From NCBI GenBank assembly GCA_024229935.1, contig JAAERX010000077.1, forward strand, positions 62,001 through 126,000: DNA of 64,000 nucleotides, in the 5' to 3' direction. This DNA is from Gammaproteobacteria bacterium. GTDB lineage: Bacteria; Pseudomonadota; Gammaproteobacteria; Steroidobacterales; GCA-2729495. Below, one piece after another: positions 34,003-43,639 of this stretch. Under the pieces are notes generated by a model. That model made no database searches. It worked only from the letters and a program-made list of their open reading frames with translations, and had not been told where the DNA came from. Within the stretch, counting starts at the first letter, position 1; every line of letters begins with the position of its first letter. Made by a program: the position numbers and the translations under genes.

Positions 34003-34740
34003 ATGCGATTGACATTAGGGATAGTAAGAACAGCGCTGCTGGCGCTTTTCACAATGCAGGCAGTTGCGGCTGAACTGCCCGAAAAATATGCATTTGTACA
34101 AGAGGTGCTTCCTGGTGTGGAAGTGACGTCTGTTACACCGGCAGCAATTAGTGGTTTGCTGGAGGTGGCTGTAGGTGCTGATATTTACTATATCTCTCAG
34201 GATGGCCGGTATTTCATGCAAGGTGAAATGATGGACCTTGATACACGTATTAATCTGACTGAGCAAAGTCGTAACGTGGCACGAGGAAAGTATCTTGCAG
34301 GCTTTAGTGATGACATAGCAATTACATTTGCAGCTGAGGATGAGAAGTACAAGGTGCTGGTCTTTACTGATATTGATTGCCCGTATTGCCGGAAATTGCA
34401 CCGTGAGATGGCTGATTACAATGAGCGTGGTATCACTGTGCAGTATTTGTTCTTCCCTCGCAGTGGTCCGGGTACAGACAGTTGGGCCAAGGCTGAAGCG
34501 GTATGGTGTTCAGACTCGCGGCAGGAAGCCATGACTAATGCCAAGAGTGGGCAGCTTGTCGAAGCTGAAGACTGTGGCAATACAGCAGTTGCTGATCACT
34601 ATAAGCTTGGTAAAGACCTTGGCATTGCCGGGACTCCCGCAATCTTTACAGAGTCGGGTGAGCTGATTGTTGGTTATCGCTCAGCTGATGAATTGCAGCT
34701 GTTACTCGAAGAAGGCAAGGATGAAGACCCGGCTGGCTAA
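34003..34740 (+). CDS. dsbC: Thiol:disulfide interchange protein DsbC
   Basis: A 245-residue periplasmic disulfide isomerase. A Sec signal peptide (MRLTLGIVRTALLALF..AVAA) is followed by the N-terminal dimerisation domain and a thioredoxin-fold domain. The active site is CPYC, Cys126 and Cys129, in FTDIDCPYCRKLH. The cis-proline segment GIAGTPAIFTESGELIVGY is present. A second cysteine pair (WCSDS ... EDCGN) matches the structural disulfide of DsbC. It stands after the xerD terminator and converges on fdxA, whose stop is 3 bases away. Confidence 0.95.
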   Translation: MRLTLGIVRTALLALFTMQAVAAELPEKYAFVQEVLPGVEVTSVTPAAISGLLEVAVGADIYYISQDGRYFMQGEMMDLDTRINLTEQSRNVARGKYLAGFSDDIAITFAAEDEKYKVLVFTDIDCPYCRKLHREMADYNERGITVQYLFFPRSGPGTDSWAKAEAVWCSDSRQEAMTNAKSGQLVEAEDCGNTAVADHYKLGKDLGIAGTPAIFTESGELIVGYRSADELQLLLEEGKDEDPAG

Positions 34741-34743
34741 TGA

Positions 34744-35067
34744 TTAGCGTTCCAGCAATTGAGCCTTATCAGGCTTGTCTTTCCACTCATCTGCATCGGC
34801 AGGTACGTCACCAATTTCGGTAATGACAGGCCAATCCTGACAAAGTTCTTCATTTAGCGGCAGGAAACCTTCCTGACCATCAGGAATTTCATCATCGGCA
34901 TAAATGGCATCAACAGGGCACTCTGGCTCACACAGTGTGCAATCGATACATTCTTCAGGATCGATAACAAGCATGTTTGGGCCTTCATGGAAGCAGTCCA
35001 CGGGGCACACTTCTACACAATCCTGATATTTGCATTTGATGCAGTTTTCGGTAACAACGAAAGTCAC
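34744..35067 (-). CDS. fdxA: 7Fe ferredoxin FdxA
   Basis: A 107-residue seven-iron ferredoxin. The [3Fe-4S]/[4Fe-4S] cysteines are arranged as Cys9, Cys12, Cys17, Cys21 and Cys25, then Cys40, Cys43, Cys46 and Cys50 ([14 protein letters not shown]). The acidic C-terminal extension ending PDKAQLLER is the usual FdxA tail. It carries electrons in the cytoplasm; its specific partner is not known. A clear AGGAG lies before ATG 35067. Confidence 0.96.
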   Translation of the reverse strand: MTFVVTENCIKCKYQDCVEVCPVDCFHEGPNMLVIDPEECIDCTLCEPECPVDAIYADDEIPDGQEGFLPLNEELCQDWPVITEIGDVPADADEWKDKPDKAQLLER

Positions 35068-35204
35068 TGACTTCTCCTGAAATAATCCGCTTCCTCAGAG
35101 CGCGGTACTGTAGCGGCAAAGGCTCAGAATTCCAAGACCCTGATGTCCCAATACGGTCCTTAAATAGACTTTTAATCCGTGCTGTGGAACCTGGATGGTG
35201 TCTG

Positions 35205-35771
35205 CTAGTGGTTTATTGGGGTTGCTGACTCCGTATGTACGTGCTCTATTCCGGTTTTGCGCTGAGTTAGAAACTGTTTCAGGGCAATGATTCCGCTGGG
35301 AAAGGCGATCTCATCCCAGGGTATTTCGTCAGGAGCATAAAGTCTGGCATCCAGACTTTCATCGCCTGTGGCGTATTCGCCATTATCCAGTGTGCCCCGG
35401 AAAAAGACATGCACCTGACCTGCCTGGACCACATCTACAACGGTGAGCATAGAGCCAAGGGTGATTTTGGCGCAGGCCTCCTCAAGAGTCTCTCTTGCTG
35501 CGGCTTCTTGCAGGGTTTCACTTAATTCCATAAATCCGGCTGGAACAGTCCAGTAGCCAAGACGGGGTTCTATGGCGCGTTTGCACAGCAGGATTTTGCC
35601 CTCGTACTCGGTGACGCAGCCCACCACCAGTTTTGGGTTTTCATACAGTACTGTTCCACAGCTTGAACAGACGTAACGGGGCTTGTTATCTCCGTCTGGC
35701 ACTTTTACGTCCACATTACTGCCACAGTTTGAACAGTTGGATATTTGCTGACCTAAGGGTTTGTTAGTCAC
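35205..35771 (-). CDS. NUDIX hydrolase with N-terminal zinc ribbon
   Basis: A 188-residue protein. The first about 30 residues form a zinc ribbon (CSNCG ... YVCSSCG), and the NUDIX box follows as GFMELSETLQEAAARETLEEA. The canonical glycine after the EE pair is Cys here, as in related NUDIX proteins with EEACA. The fold hydrolyses nucleoside-diphosphate-linked compounds such as ADP-ribose, NADH or FAD. The start is given as GTG 35771, since AGGA lies 9 bases before it. The ATG at 35813 adds 14 residues without an evident site, so the start is not certain. Confidence 0.87.
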   Translation of the reverse strand: MTNKPLGQQISNCSNCGSNVDVKVPDGDNKPRYVCSSCGTVLYENPKLVVGCVTEYEGKILLCKRAIEPRLGYWTVPAGFMELSETLQEAAARETLEEACAKITLGSMLTVVDVVQAGQVHVFFRGTLDNGEYATGDESLDARLYAPDEIPWDEIAFPSGIIALKQFLTQRKTGIEHVHTESATPINH

Positions 35772-35930
35772 GTCGAAGTATCCTGCTTTAAACAAAAAAT
35801 TGTTGATGTGCATGGTGGATTGAGGACAGTATTACATGGGTCAGCAAATGAGCAAAAGTGGCTACCTCCCCCCCAGTGGGTTATGACACTAAACTGATCG
35901 CTTAGACCATAATTATACTGTGGTAGGATA

Positions 35931-35962
35931 TTTACTTCTTTACTTCTTTACTTCTTTACTTC
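35931..35962. repeat. Tandem repeat of TTTACTTC, four perfect copies
   Basis: Four uninterrupted 8-base units, followed by a partial TTT, lie 70 bases before the GTG of the beta-propeller lipoprotein. An 8-base unit is outside any coding frame here. Slippage could change the distance between promoter and leader elements of the downstream gene. Confidence 0.9.
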
Positions 35963-36032
35963 TTTGCGAGTGAAGCGAAGATAACGGCCTTGATGGGCAG
36001 CTGTTTTTTGACAAATAATTTGGGAGTTAGCT

Positions 36033-37025
36033 GTGAAATATTTCAGCAGCGTTCTTTTGGTGGTGCTGGCAATTGGGTTAACCCATTGCGACAGCGGTCC
36101 GCCTCCTGTAGTTCAGGTGGAGCCACCACCACTTTATGTTCCGCCTTCCGGTCAGCTGCCTGGCGAATGGGAGAAGATTGGTAACTACGTGTTTACCATC
36201 GACCCGGCCCTTGATAAGGACGGTAATATTTATTTCACCTCTATTTTTCAGGATCGTATCTATAAGCTTGCTCCCGATGATGTGCTAACTGTTTTTGATG
36301 AAAAAACAGCCCGTACTTTTGGCCTCATGTTTGCCGCGGATGGACGGCTTATTGGTTGTCGTAATTTTGATGCGCAAATTGTGGCTTATGATATGCAGGG
36401 TGGGCGCGAAGTCCTTCTGCAAGGTGAACTGACCCCTGACCCAGAGAGTGAAGGCAAGAATAAAAAGATGGAGTTCTGTAATGGTCTGGTTGTGAGTTCT
36501 TCAGGTCATATCTGGTTTAATGATCGGTTGAACAAGCAGACGATTCACCTTAACCCGGAAGGTAAAGCCCGAGTTGTTGCCAGCGGTCATCGGCCCAATG
36601 GAATTATTCTTTCGCCTGATGAAAAGATATTGGTCACTACAGACAGCTATGCGCCAAAGTTGTGGGCATATGATGTGCTTCCGGATGGCAGTTTGAAGGA
36701 GAAGCCAGATTTCTTTGAGCCGTTACTGATGGGCAATTTCCCTAGAGAGAAACCTAATTTGTATGGTCGGCCAGGCACTGATGGTATGACAGTAGATGGT
36801 GAAGGTCGTTATTACGTCACGTCATTTATGGGCATTCAGGTGTACTCTGCTGATGGCAAGCACCTTGGGGTTATAAAACTCCCAGGCGGGGCTTTTCTCT
36901 CAGGTGTGACATTGGGCAGTGAAGAGTCTGGTTATTTATATGCAACGGGTAGACAAGGACTTTATCGAATGCCTCTTGACTATAAGTCGGGTCAACTGAG
37001 TGAAAGTTCGGATGCCAGTGATTAA
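36033..37025 (+). CDS. SMP-30/gluconolactonase-like beta-propeller lipoprotein
   Basis: A 330-residue exported protein. The N-terminus (MKYFSSVLLVVLAIGL) leads to a cysteine at residue 19, giving a lipobox-like LTHC with an unusual histidine at -1. A proline-rich linker (PPPVVQVEPPPLYVPPSGQ) comes next. The remaining sequence is a six-bladed propeller of the SMP-30/LRE type, with DKDGNIYFTSIFQDRIYKL, the EFCNGLVVSSSGHIWFND segment and HRPNGIILSPDEKILVTTDS. Metal-binding Asn/Asp positions are suggested by NG and TDS. The substrate is unknown; lactone hydrolysis is only a family suggestion. The start is GTG 36033 behind GGAG. An 8-bp tandem repeat lies upstream. Confidence 0.82.
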   Translation: MKYFSSVLLVVLAIGLTHCDSGPPPVVQVEPPPLYVPPSGQLPGEWEKIGNYVFTIDPALDKDGNIYFTSIFQDRIYKLAPDDVLTVFDEKTARTFGLMFAADGRLIGCRNFDAQIVAYDMQGGREVLLQGELTPDPESEGKNKKMEFCNGLVVSSSGHIWFNDRLNKQTIHLNPEGKARVVASGHRPNGIILSPDEKILVTTDSYAPKLWAYDVLPDGSLKEKPDFFEPLLMGNFPREKPNLYGRPGTDGMTVDGEGRYYVTSFMGIQVYSADGKHLGVIKLPGGAFLSGVTLGSEESGYLYATGRQGLYRMPLDYKSGQLSESSDASD

Positions 37026-37145
37026 TGTTGCCGGTCAAATACTGAAACTAACATCAGCAGGTTTTGGGTCATCCTCCTGGTTTAAGTCCTGAAATGAGTA
37101 TAGCCACTGATTTGTAGCAATGAGTTAAGGTTGCCATCTGTTTCC

Positions 37146-37160
37146 TGGTGTCTGACACCA
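37146..37160. promoter_or_regulatory. Perfect palindrome TGGTGTC-T-GACACCA before the decayed GntR gene
   Basis: A 7-base inverted repeat with one central base ends 7 bases before the gntR-like ATG. GntR-family regulators usually bind GT-rich/AC-rich palindromes in their own promoters. Alternatively this is a short REP-type palindrome; similar GACACC sequences occur repeatedly in bacterial genomes. Which reading is right is unknown. Confidence 0.45.
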
Positions 37161-37167
37161 TAAATAT

Positions 37168-37473
37168 ATGAACGTACTCCCTCTATATCACCGTGTCTTT
37201 CTGTCCCTGCGTGATCAGATACTCAATGGCATGTAAGACTGGCGTGAGCCTATGCCCAGTGAGAGGTTGCTGTGTTTAGAATTTGACGTATCTCGTGCCA
37301 CCATTTGTCATGCTCTGGACCTGCTTGAAGAAGAGGGCCTCATAGAGCACCGGCAGGGTGTTCCTACTTCTGCAAAGCCGCTGGAGGCATTATTGTGCGA
37401 TCTTTTTCATCATCAGTCTGGCAGCGTTATGTTTGCTGCCATGAAGCAGGTTGTGCCGCCATTATTATGTTAA
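37168..37473 (+). pseudogene. Decayed GntR-family transcriptional regulator
   Basis: The frame from ATG 37168 reads as a GntR winged-helix domain, with LYHRVFLSLRDQILNGM. It is interrupted by TAA at 37234-37236 where the family has an aromatic residue and glycine. The same frame goes on with MPSERLLCLEFDVSRATI and ALDLLEEEGLIEHRQG. The effector-binding half is missing: after about 100 codons the frame ends at TAA 37471-37473, and the usual GKGTFV wing is degenerate (GVPTSAKP). A nonsense mutation plus truncation makes a non-functional gene likely; restart at ATG 37252 could only give a partial helix-turn-helix. Confidence 0.85.
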
Positions 37474-37570
37474 ACTCTTCCAAAAGAGGCTTAATAAAAA
37501 CGGACCGTTAGGCAGCTTTGTTGGCGGTTTCAATCTCATAAAAAACTATGCCACTAAACAAGGGGCTAAA

Positions 37571-38383
37571 GTGATTAAGAGCTTACAGGCGGCGTTGTCT
37601 GCACTTGTATTACTAACAATTGGCAGTGTTGCGAACGCAGCTGTTATTAACATAACCGATCCGGATGCTGCACCAGTCAGCTCTACTATTGCCGGTTCAG
37701 GTACCGCCAGTATCGTTCATTACGATGGTTCTGATGCCCTCCGCCTGACCACTAACGTAGATGTAAACGACAAAGCAAATGTCACGGTCGATGGCTCCTT
37801 TGGCAATTTTGGGGATTTGCTTAACGATTCTGCGCTGAACTTTGAATACCGTTTCCAAAAAGCAGACGTTGCAGGTGGCAACATTTATGCGGCCCCGGCT
37901 TTAAGCCTGTTTCTGCATGATGAAAATTTTGTCGGCGATGGTTTTCTTGAAATTAAATACGAACACTATTGGGGAACAGGTGTCACGGCAGTGACGACAG
38001 ATACCTGGATTACTGCAAATATTGATTTTACTCAGGGCCCGATGTGGGCTAATGGTGGTCTAGGGCTGAATAATAGTGCCGGTGGCCCCCCATTGTTTAC
38101 ACTGCAAAACATTCTCGATGGTACTGCTTCGTCTACTGCGGCCTTAACTGAGGATGTGGTGCTTGACTACAGCGCACTGTTGGATGCCGATTTGGTTGGT
38201 ATTGGGTTGACAGTTGGCACTTATAACGCCAATCAGGAAGGTTATGTGGACTATGTGTCAATGACAACGTCTTCTGGTACAGATGTGTACAACTTCTCTG
38301 TAGTGCCTATTCCCGCAGCAGTCTGGTTATTTGGTTCGGCTCTTGCAGGTTTGGGGTGGCTGAGACGGAAACAAATCGTTTAA
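37571..38383 (+). CDS. Secreted protein with PEP-CTERM/VPxPA-type sorting tail
   Basis: A 270-residue secreted protein. The signal peptide is MIKSLQAALSALVLLTIGSVANA and the tail is VVPIPAAVWLF, a hydrophobic segment and GWLRRKQ, as expected for exosortase/archaeosortase-like processing. Between them lies a beta-rich, acidic domain of about 220 residues (for example ADLVGIGLTVGTYNANQEGYVDYVS) with no recognised catalytic motif. Such proteins are usually exported, cleaved and joined to exopolysaccharide-linked surface structures. GTG 37571 is chosen because AGGGG lies 6 bases upstream and the signal peptide starts there; the frame extends upstream without a signal. No exosortase gene is in the window. 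Confidence 0.85.
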   Translation: MIKSLQAALSALVLLTIGSVANAAVINITDPDAAPVSSTIAGSGTASIVHYDGSDALRLTTNVDVNDKANVTVDGSFGNFGDLLNDSALNFEYRFQKADVAGGNIYAAPALSLFLHDENFVGDGFLEIKYEHYWGTGVTAVTTDTWITANIDFTQGPMWANGGLGLNNSAGGPPLFTLQNILDGTASSTAALTEDVVLDYSALLDADLVGIGLTVGTYNANQEGYVDYVSMTTSSGTDVYNFSVVPIPAAVWLFGSALAGLGWLRRKQIV

Positions 38384-38405
38384 GTCACACCAAAATCTTA
38401 TCTTT

Positions 38406-38433
38406 AAAAACCCGACCTAGCGTCGGGTTTTTT
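38406..38433 (+). terminator. Rho-independent terminator after the PEP-CTERM gene
   Basis: AAAAACCCGA pairs with TCGGGTTTTTT around the 7-base loop cctagcg. It is almost identical to the terminator at 10155-10182 that follows the truncated sorting-tail gene. Confidence 0.88.
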
Positions 38434-38742
38434 ATATCAGTATTCCAGTTCGCCAGATTTCAGTTTGTATTCTGACCTGTGGATCAATGACTATTGGAGT
38501 TATTAGAAGTGGCATTTCCTGAAATATTATAGATTGATTGCTCTGTGGCCTTTTGTGTGTTGAGCGGTGTTTTTCTTTTCCTAATAAATTGAATGATATT
38601 TGTGGTTTCAGCTTGAATGGTGTATCTAGATTTGATGGCATTTAATATTATCCAAGTTATCCAATTAATATCTATTCTGTAGAGTTTTACACTTGATGAC
38701 AGTTTCTTCAGTGCTGTGTTTGGCCTTCTATAAAAGGGGTTC
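38434..38742. other. AT-rich intergenic region without a recognisable gene
   Basis: About 310 bases between the terminator and the next start. Short frames on the reverse strand have no start context and compositionally look random. The last part (AAAAGGGG) is the ribosome binding site of the following gene. I see no tRNA, repeat or riboswitch in it. Confidence 0.6.
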
Positions 38743-39144
38743 GTGGTGATTGGTGAGAGCATTTTGCTGCTAGCTATTATTCTCTTTTGGTATCTGTCAG
38801 ATATTCCTGTTTCCTACCTCACGGGATGGAATGCGGTAGTGAATTCGTATCGGTTTAATGGGGTTGTTGCAGGGGAAAAGTACCGATTACGTTCAGGCTT
38901 TGGGCATACCAATTTAACTTATACAGTCAATCAGGAAGGTTTCTTTATTAACAAGAATTTACCCTTAACTCTTGATCTGAGGAAAGTTTATATCCCTTTT
39001 TCAGAAATCAAGGAGCTCCATGATGATGCCATTTTATTTTCAGGGTGTTCAGTCTGGTTCAAGAAAACAACAAGGAAATACATTATTCCGCCCGTTATAG
39101 CGGATCATATTTTTAGGGCGCGTCCAGATTTGCGAGGTACGTAA
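38743..39144 (+). CDS. Small protein of unknown function with an N-terminal membrane segment
   Basis: A 133-residue protein that I do not recognise. The first about 18 residues are hydrophobic (ILLLAIILFWYL) and may be a signal anchor. The remainder is beta-rich and charged, with YRLRSGFGHTNLTYTVNQEG and TTRKYIIPPVIADHIF; a PH-like fold is conceivable but unsupported. Start GTG 38743 follows AAAAGGGG at a good distance; GTG 38746 is an alternative. The following gene begins 30 bases later. Confidence 0.6.
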   Translation: MVIGESILLLAIILFWYLSDIPVSYLTGWNAVVNSYRFNGVVAGEKYRLRSGFGHTNLTYTVNQEGFFINKNLPLTLDLRKVYIPFSEIKELHDDAILFSGCSVWFKKTTRKYIIPPVIADHIFRARPDLRGT

Positions 39145-39173
39145 GCGGTGTTGGCAGTGAGCCCGTTTCACGG

Positions 39174-39533
39174 GTGGATGAGCGCCTGGCTAAGGATATA
39201 CAGAAGTTTGTAGATGGGCCGGCTCATCAGCGCATTCAGGATGCCCGCGAGTCCCTGCAAATTTGGTTGATGGCCGCTGCGGCTATCCGGGATGGGTCTC
39301 TTGATAAAGCCGAGCAATCCATAATTGCAGAGGCGATGGGGCAGGAATTGCTAAGAAAAATGCTCGATCTGTTTTCAGGTTGCGGTGTGCTCGAAGTGCA
39401 GCAGATTGTGCGTGATAAATTAGTTGACTCCATTGGCTTCTATCAGTCCGTGGCACCGAATGATTACTCGGAAGAGCGGCCAAAGTTGGAAGCTCAAGTA
39501 GCGCGTGATTTCAGTCAGGCCGATTTCTGCTAG
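39174..39533 (+). CDS. Small helical cytoplasmic protein of unknown function
   Basis: A 119-residue, mainly helical and acidic protein (ERLAKDIQKFVDG, LDKAEQSIIAEAMGQELLRKML), with no signal peptide and three cysteines in the second half and at the C-terminus. I do not recognise a family. GTG 39174 is the only plausible start, although the open frame runs some 20 codons further upstream without any start codon. The 5' end may be wrong, or the gene may be shortened. It lies between two other unrecognised genes on the same strand. Confidence 0.5.
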   Translation: MDERLAKDIQKFVDGPAHQRIQDARESLQIWLMAAAAIRDGSLDKAEQSIIAEAMGQELLRKMLDLFSGCGVLEVQQIVRDKLVDSIGFYQSVAPNDYSEERPKLEAQVARDFSQADFC

Positions 39534-39588
39534 ATAGGCAAAAATATTGGAGCAGATTTTAAAAGATACTGCTTGGTAAGGAGAGCGC

Positions 39589-40461
39589 ATGCGGCAGCTT
39601 ATATCTATATTTATTATTTTATGTTTTGGTATGGTTCATGCGGCAGAGCATCAGGTGCACGTTTCAGAAGATGAGCAGAAAAGAGCTTGGTCTCTGCTTC
39701 AGGAAGGGCATAAGCTTAAACGCGATGGGGATCTAGCCGGAGCGATAGATAAGTATGAGTTATCTTTAGTTGCAGACCCCGGCCTTAATGCCGCGACTTC
39801 ATCACTTGAAGGCGCACAGGCAAAGTTAGCTATAGCCAATTGGGCAAAGGCGGCCCTACCTGCAGAGTGCCGCCAAACCGACGAGACTGCCGAGATAGAA
39901 TTATTGCTGGGATGCGCAACTGACCATTTCAGTATTTATGGGCAGCCCATACACCCGTCAATAATCGAGGCCCTTCAAGGTTGGATTTCTGACGGAGGTC
40001 ATCAAATTGTTTCGGTAAATGTAATTGATGCACAGGAAAGCAATTGGGTTTGCTGTGAAGACATTACGTTTGTTGAAAGCTCCGGCTTTTTCCTGGTGAA
40101 TGAGGATGAAGGCGGCTTCTTTGTATACAAAAGAATTGGCGTGACAGAATCCGGTTTGCATCTGTTGCATACAGTTCAGAATACCGGAGGGTCAGGCCAG
40201 TTCAATAGCATCATGATTGTTTCTGTTTCTCTGGACAAAGGGCTGCAGCAAGTTGAGGGGGCAGAAGACGTGATGGTTGTGCAGCCTCTGAATGACCGCC
40301 TGCTTGTCAAGAATCTTGGGTATATATCTTTAGGTGACCGCTGGGATGGCCGACTGTCAGTCGAAGGCGATGTTCTTGTTGTTGGGCAGGATGAAGGCTG
40401 GTTTTCGGGGCGAGAAGGTTATGAGGACAAAGGTTACCGAATACGAATCGAGTATCCTTAA
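39589..40461 (+). CDS. Exported TPR-containing protein of unknown function
   Basis: A 290-residue protein with a signal peptide (MRQLISIFIILCFGMVHAA). One tetratricopeptide-like unit follows (AWSLLQEGHKLKRDGDLAGAIDKYELSLVADPGLN, read as two adjoining helices, residues about 33-67). The C-terminal two thirds are beta-rich, with five cysteines, and unfamiliar to me. Start ATG 39589 has AAGGAGAG upstream, a good ribosome binding site. It is the last of three unknown genes and is followed by a region with a REP-like palindrome and tRNA remnants. Confidence 0.72.
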   Translation: MRQLISIFIILCFGMVHAAEHQVHVSEDEQKRAWSLLQEGHKLKRDGDLAGAIDKYELSLVADPGLNAATSSLEGAQAKLAIANWAKAALPAECRQTDETAEIELLLGCATDHFSIYGQPIHPSIIEALQGWISDGGHQIVSVNVIDAQESNWVCCEDITFVESSGFFLVNEDEGGFFVYKRIGVTESGLHLLHTVQNTGGSGQFNSIMIVSVSLDKGLQQVEGAEDVMVVQPLNDRLLVKNLGYISLGDRWDGRLSVEGDVLVVGQDEGWFSGREGYEDKGYRIRIEYP

Positions 40462-40778
40462 ATAGGTGCAGGAATTTACCCGATAATCACCACCGGGCTG
40501 TCCATGTTCTCCATAATTCTTGTTTTTCCTTGAAAATTTTCAGCGTTATCAAGAATGGGCGTGGTGGACTCACCCGCCACTTAGCTTGAATATTCTTTAG
40601 GTTTTCCCTTTATTAAAAACTGTAGGAATCAACACCGTGCATTTCCCGAAAGAGATAAGAAACTACTTCCTAAGCTTGCATAAGAAGAATAAATTAGGGT
40701 CAGAGTAAAAACCGATGATATTCATTGTTGCTCTGATCCTGTTTTATTTACTTTAGGGTTCTGAACAGACTAGTTAAG
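40462..40778. other. Intergenic region between the TPR-protein gene and tRNA-Leu
   Basis: About 320 bases with no convincing gene on either strand. The only structured element is the REP-like inverted repeat at 40696-40740, listed separately. The composition is mixed and the frames are short. Confidence 0.6.
40696..40740. repeat. REP-like imperfect palindrome
   Basis: AGGGTCAGAG (40696-40705) and CTCTGATCCT (40731-40740) form a 10-base inverted repeat with one mismatch around 25 bases. Sequences of the kind TTAGGGTCAGAGTAAAA are common in REP/RAYT-associated short repeats of gammaproteobacteria. Only one copy is seen in this window. Confidence 0.45.
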
Positions 40779-40863
40779 TGGTAGCCGAGGGCGGACTCGA
40801 ACCGCCACGCCCGAAGGCAAGGAATTTTGAATCCCTCATGTCTACCAATTCCATCACTCGGCC
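40779..40863 (-). tRNA. tRNA-Leu(CAA)
   Basis: On the reverse strand an 85-base tRNA folds completely. The acceptor stem is GGCCGAG with CUCGGCU, including a terminal G-U pair as known in some tRNA-Leu. A short D-stem follows, then the anticodon stem AGGGA/UUCCU with loop UUCAAAA (anticodon CAA, reading UUG). A long class II variable arm (GCC-uuc-GGC) and T-stem GGCGG/CCGCC with UUCGAGU complete it. A73 and the CCA end are encoded. The gene lies between the TPR-protein gene and queA, on the opposite strand. A protein-like frame over this stretch is only the tRNA read through. Confidence 0.95.
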
Positions 40864-40866
40864 ATA

Positions 40867-40893
40867 CATGTCTGCCAATTCCAGCACCCCGGC
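40867..40893 (-). pseudogene. Isolated 5' fragment of a second tRNA-Leu
   Basis: On the reverse strand, 27 bases just upstream of the intact tRNA-Leu read as acceptor 5' strand plus D-arm (GCCGGGGUGCUGGAAUUGG, then CAGACAUG). They match the same part of the intact tRNA at about 22 of 27 positions. The anticodon, variable and T arms are missing, and the intact gene begins 3 bases later. It looks like a truncated gene, through recombination between two adjacent tRNA-Leu copies or loss of the first. Confidence 0.7.
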
Positions 40894-40992
40894 ATTTTTG
40901 AGGACCCAGTGACTGATTCGGCGGATGCTAGGATACACGTGCTGACATACTTGTTCCATATTCAATAGCATCAATCGGTACAATGCCGGACT

Positions 40993-43151
<2,159 letters not shown>

Positions 43152-43174
43152 CTTGTATTTTTGGGGTAACAGTC

Positions 43175-43202
43175 TTTTGAACTGCCGTATCTGTGCCATA
43201 AT
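43175..43202 (+). promoter_or_regulatory. Probable sigma-70 promoter for yajC-secD-secF
   Basis: TTTTGA (43175-43180) and CATAAT (43197-43202) are separated by 16 bases, with TGTGC just before the -10 box. A GC-rich hairpin GGCC-gcggt-GGCC follows in the leader, 56 bases before the yajC ATG. The -35 match is moderate. Confidence 0.4.
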
Positions 43203-43257
43203 ACGCCGCCTTTGTGGGCCGCGGTGGCCTGCTCAACGTTAATAAAAGTAGCGATCA

Positions 43258-43584
43258 ATGGATTTCTTTATAAATAACGCATATGCCCAGGAAGCAGCTG
43301 GTGGCGCTGAGAGCCTGACAAGCCTGTTACCACTCGTGCTGATCTTCGTGGTTTTTTATTTTCTGCTGATTCGGCCTCAGAGTAAAAGGCAGAAGGAACA
43401 TAAGGACCTTGTTGCGGGTCTGCAGACTGGTGATGAAGTAACGACGGCAGGTGGTCTGTTAGGTAAAGTTACTGATGTTAAAGATAACTTTGTCAAAATT
43501 GAGATAGCCAGTAATGTTGTTGTGACAGTGCAGAAACATACAGTCAGCGCTGTTATGCCTAAAGGCACAATCAAAGCGGCATGA
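43258..43584 (+). CDS. yajC: Sec translocon accessory subunit YajC
   Basis: A 108-residue inner-membrane protein. One transmembrane helix (LTSLLPLVLIFVVFYFLLIRP, in pieces LTSLLPLVLIFVV and FYFLLIRP, about residues 20-40) is followed by QSKRQKEHKDLVAGLQTGDEV, then a small KOW-like domain with TAGGLLGKVTDV. Length and order with secDF are typical. It works in the holotranslocon next to SecYEG. Confidence 0.97.
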   Translation: MDFFINNAYAQEAAGGAESLTSLLPLVLIFVVFYFLLIRPQSKRQKEHKDLVAGLQTGDEVTTAGGLLGKVTDVKDNFVKIEIASNVVVTVQKHTVSAVMPKGTIKAA

Positions 43585-43639
43585 TGCCCTCTGACTGCGC
43601 ACAAAAAAATTTACCTTTACGTATTTCTGACGACATCTG

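Noticed and set aside
35868-35874. Run of seven C residues as a phase-variable tract
   Set aside because: It lies outside any supported gene, more than 150 bases from the next start, and is short.
38432-38762. Reverse-strand frames of 69 and 92 residues in the AT-rich gap
   Set aside because: Overlap a terminator or the next gene start, lack initiation signals, and show no protein-like pattern.
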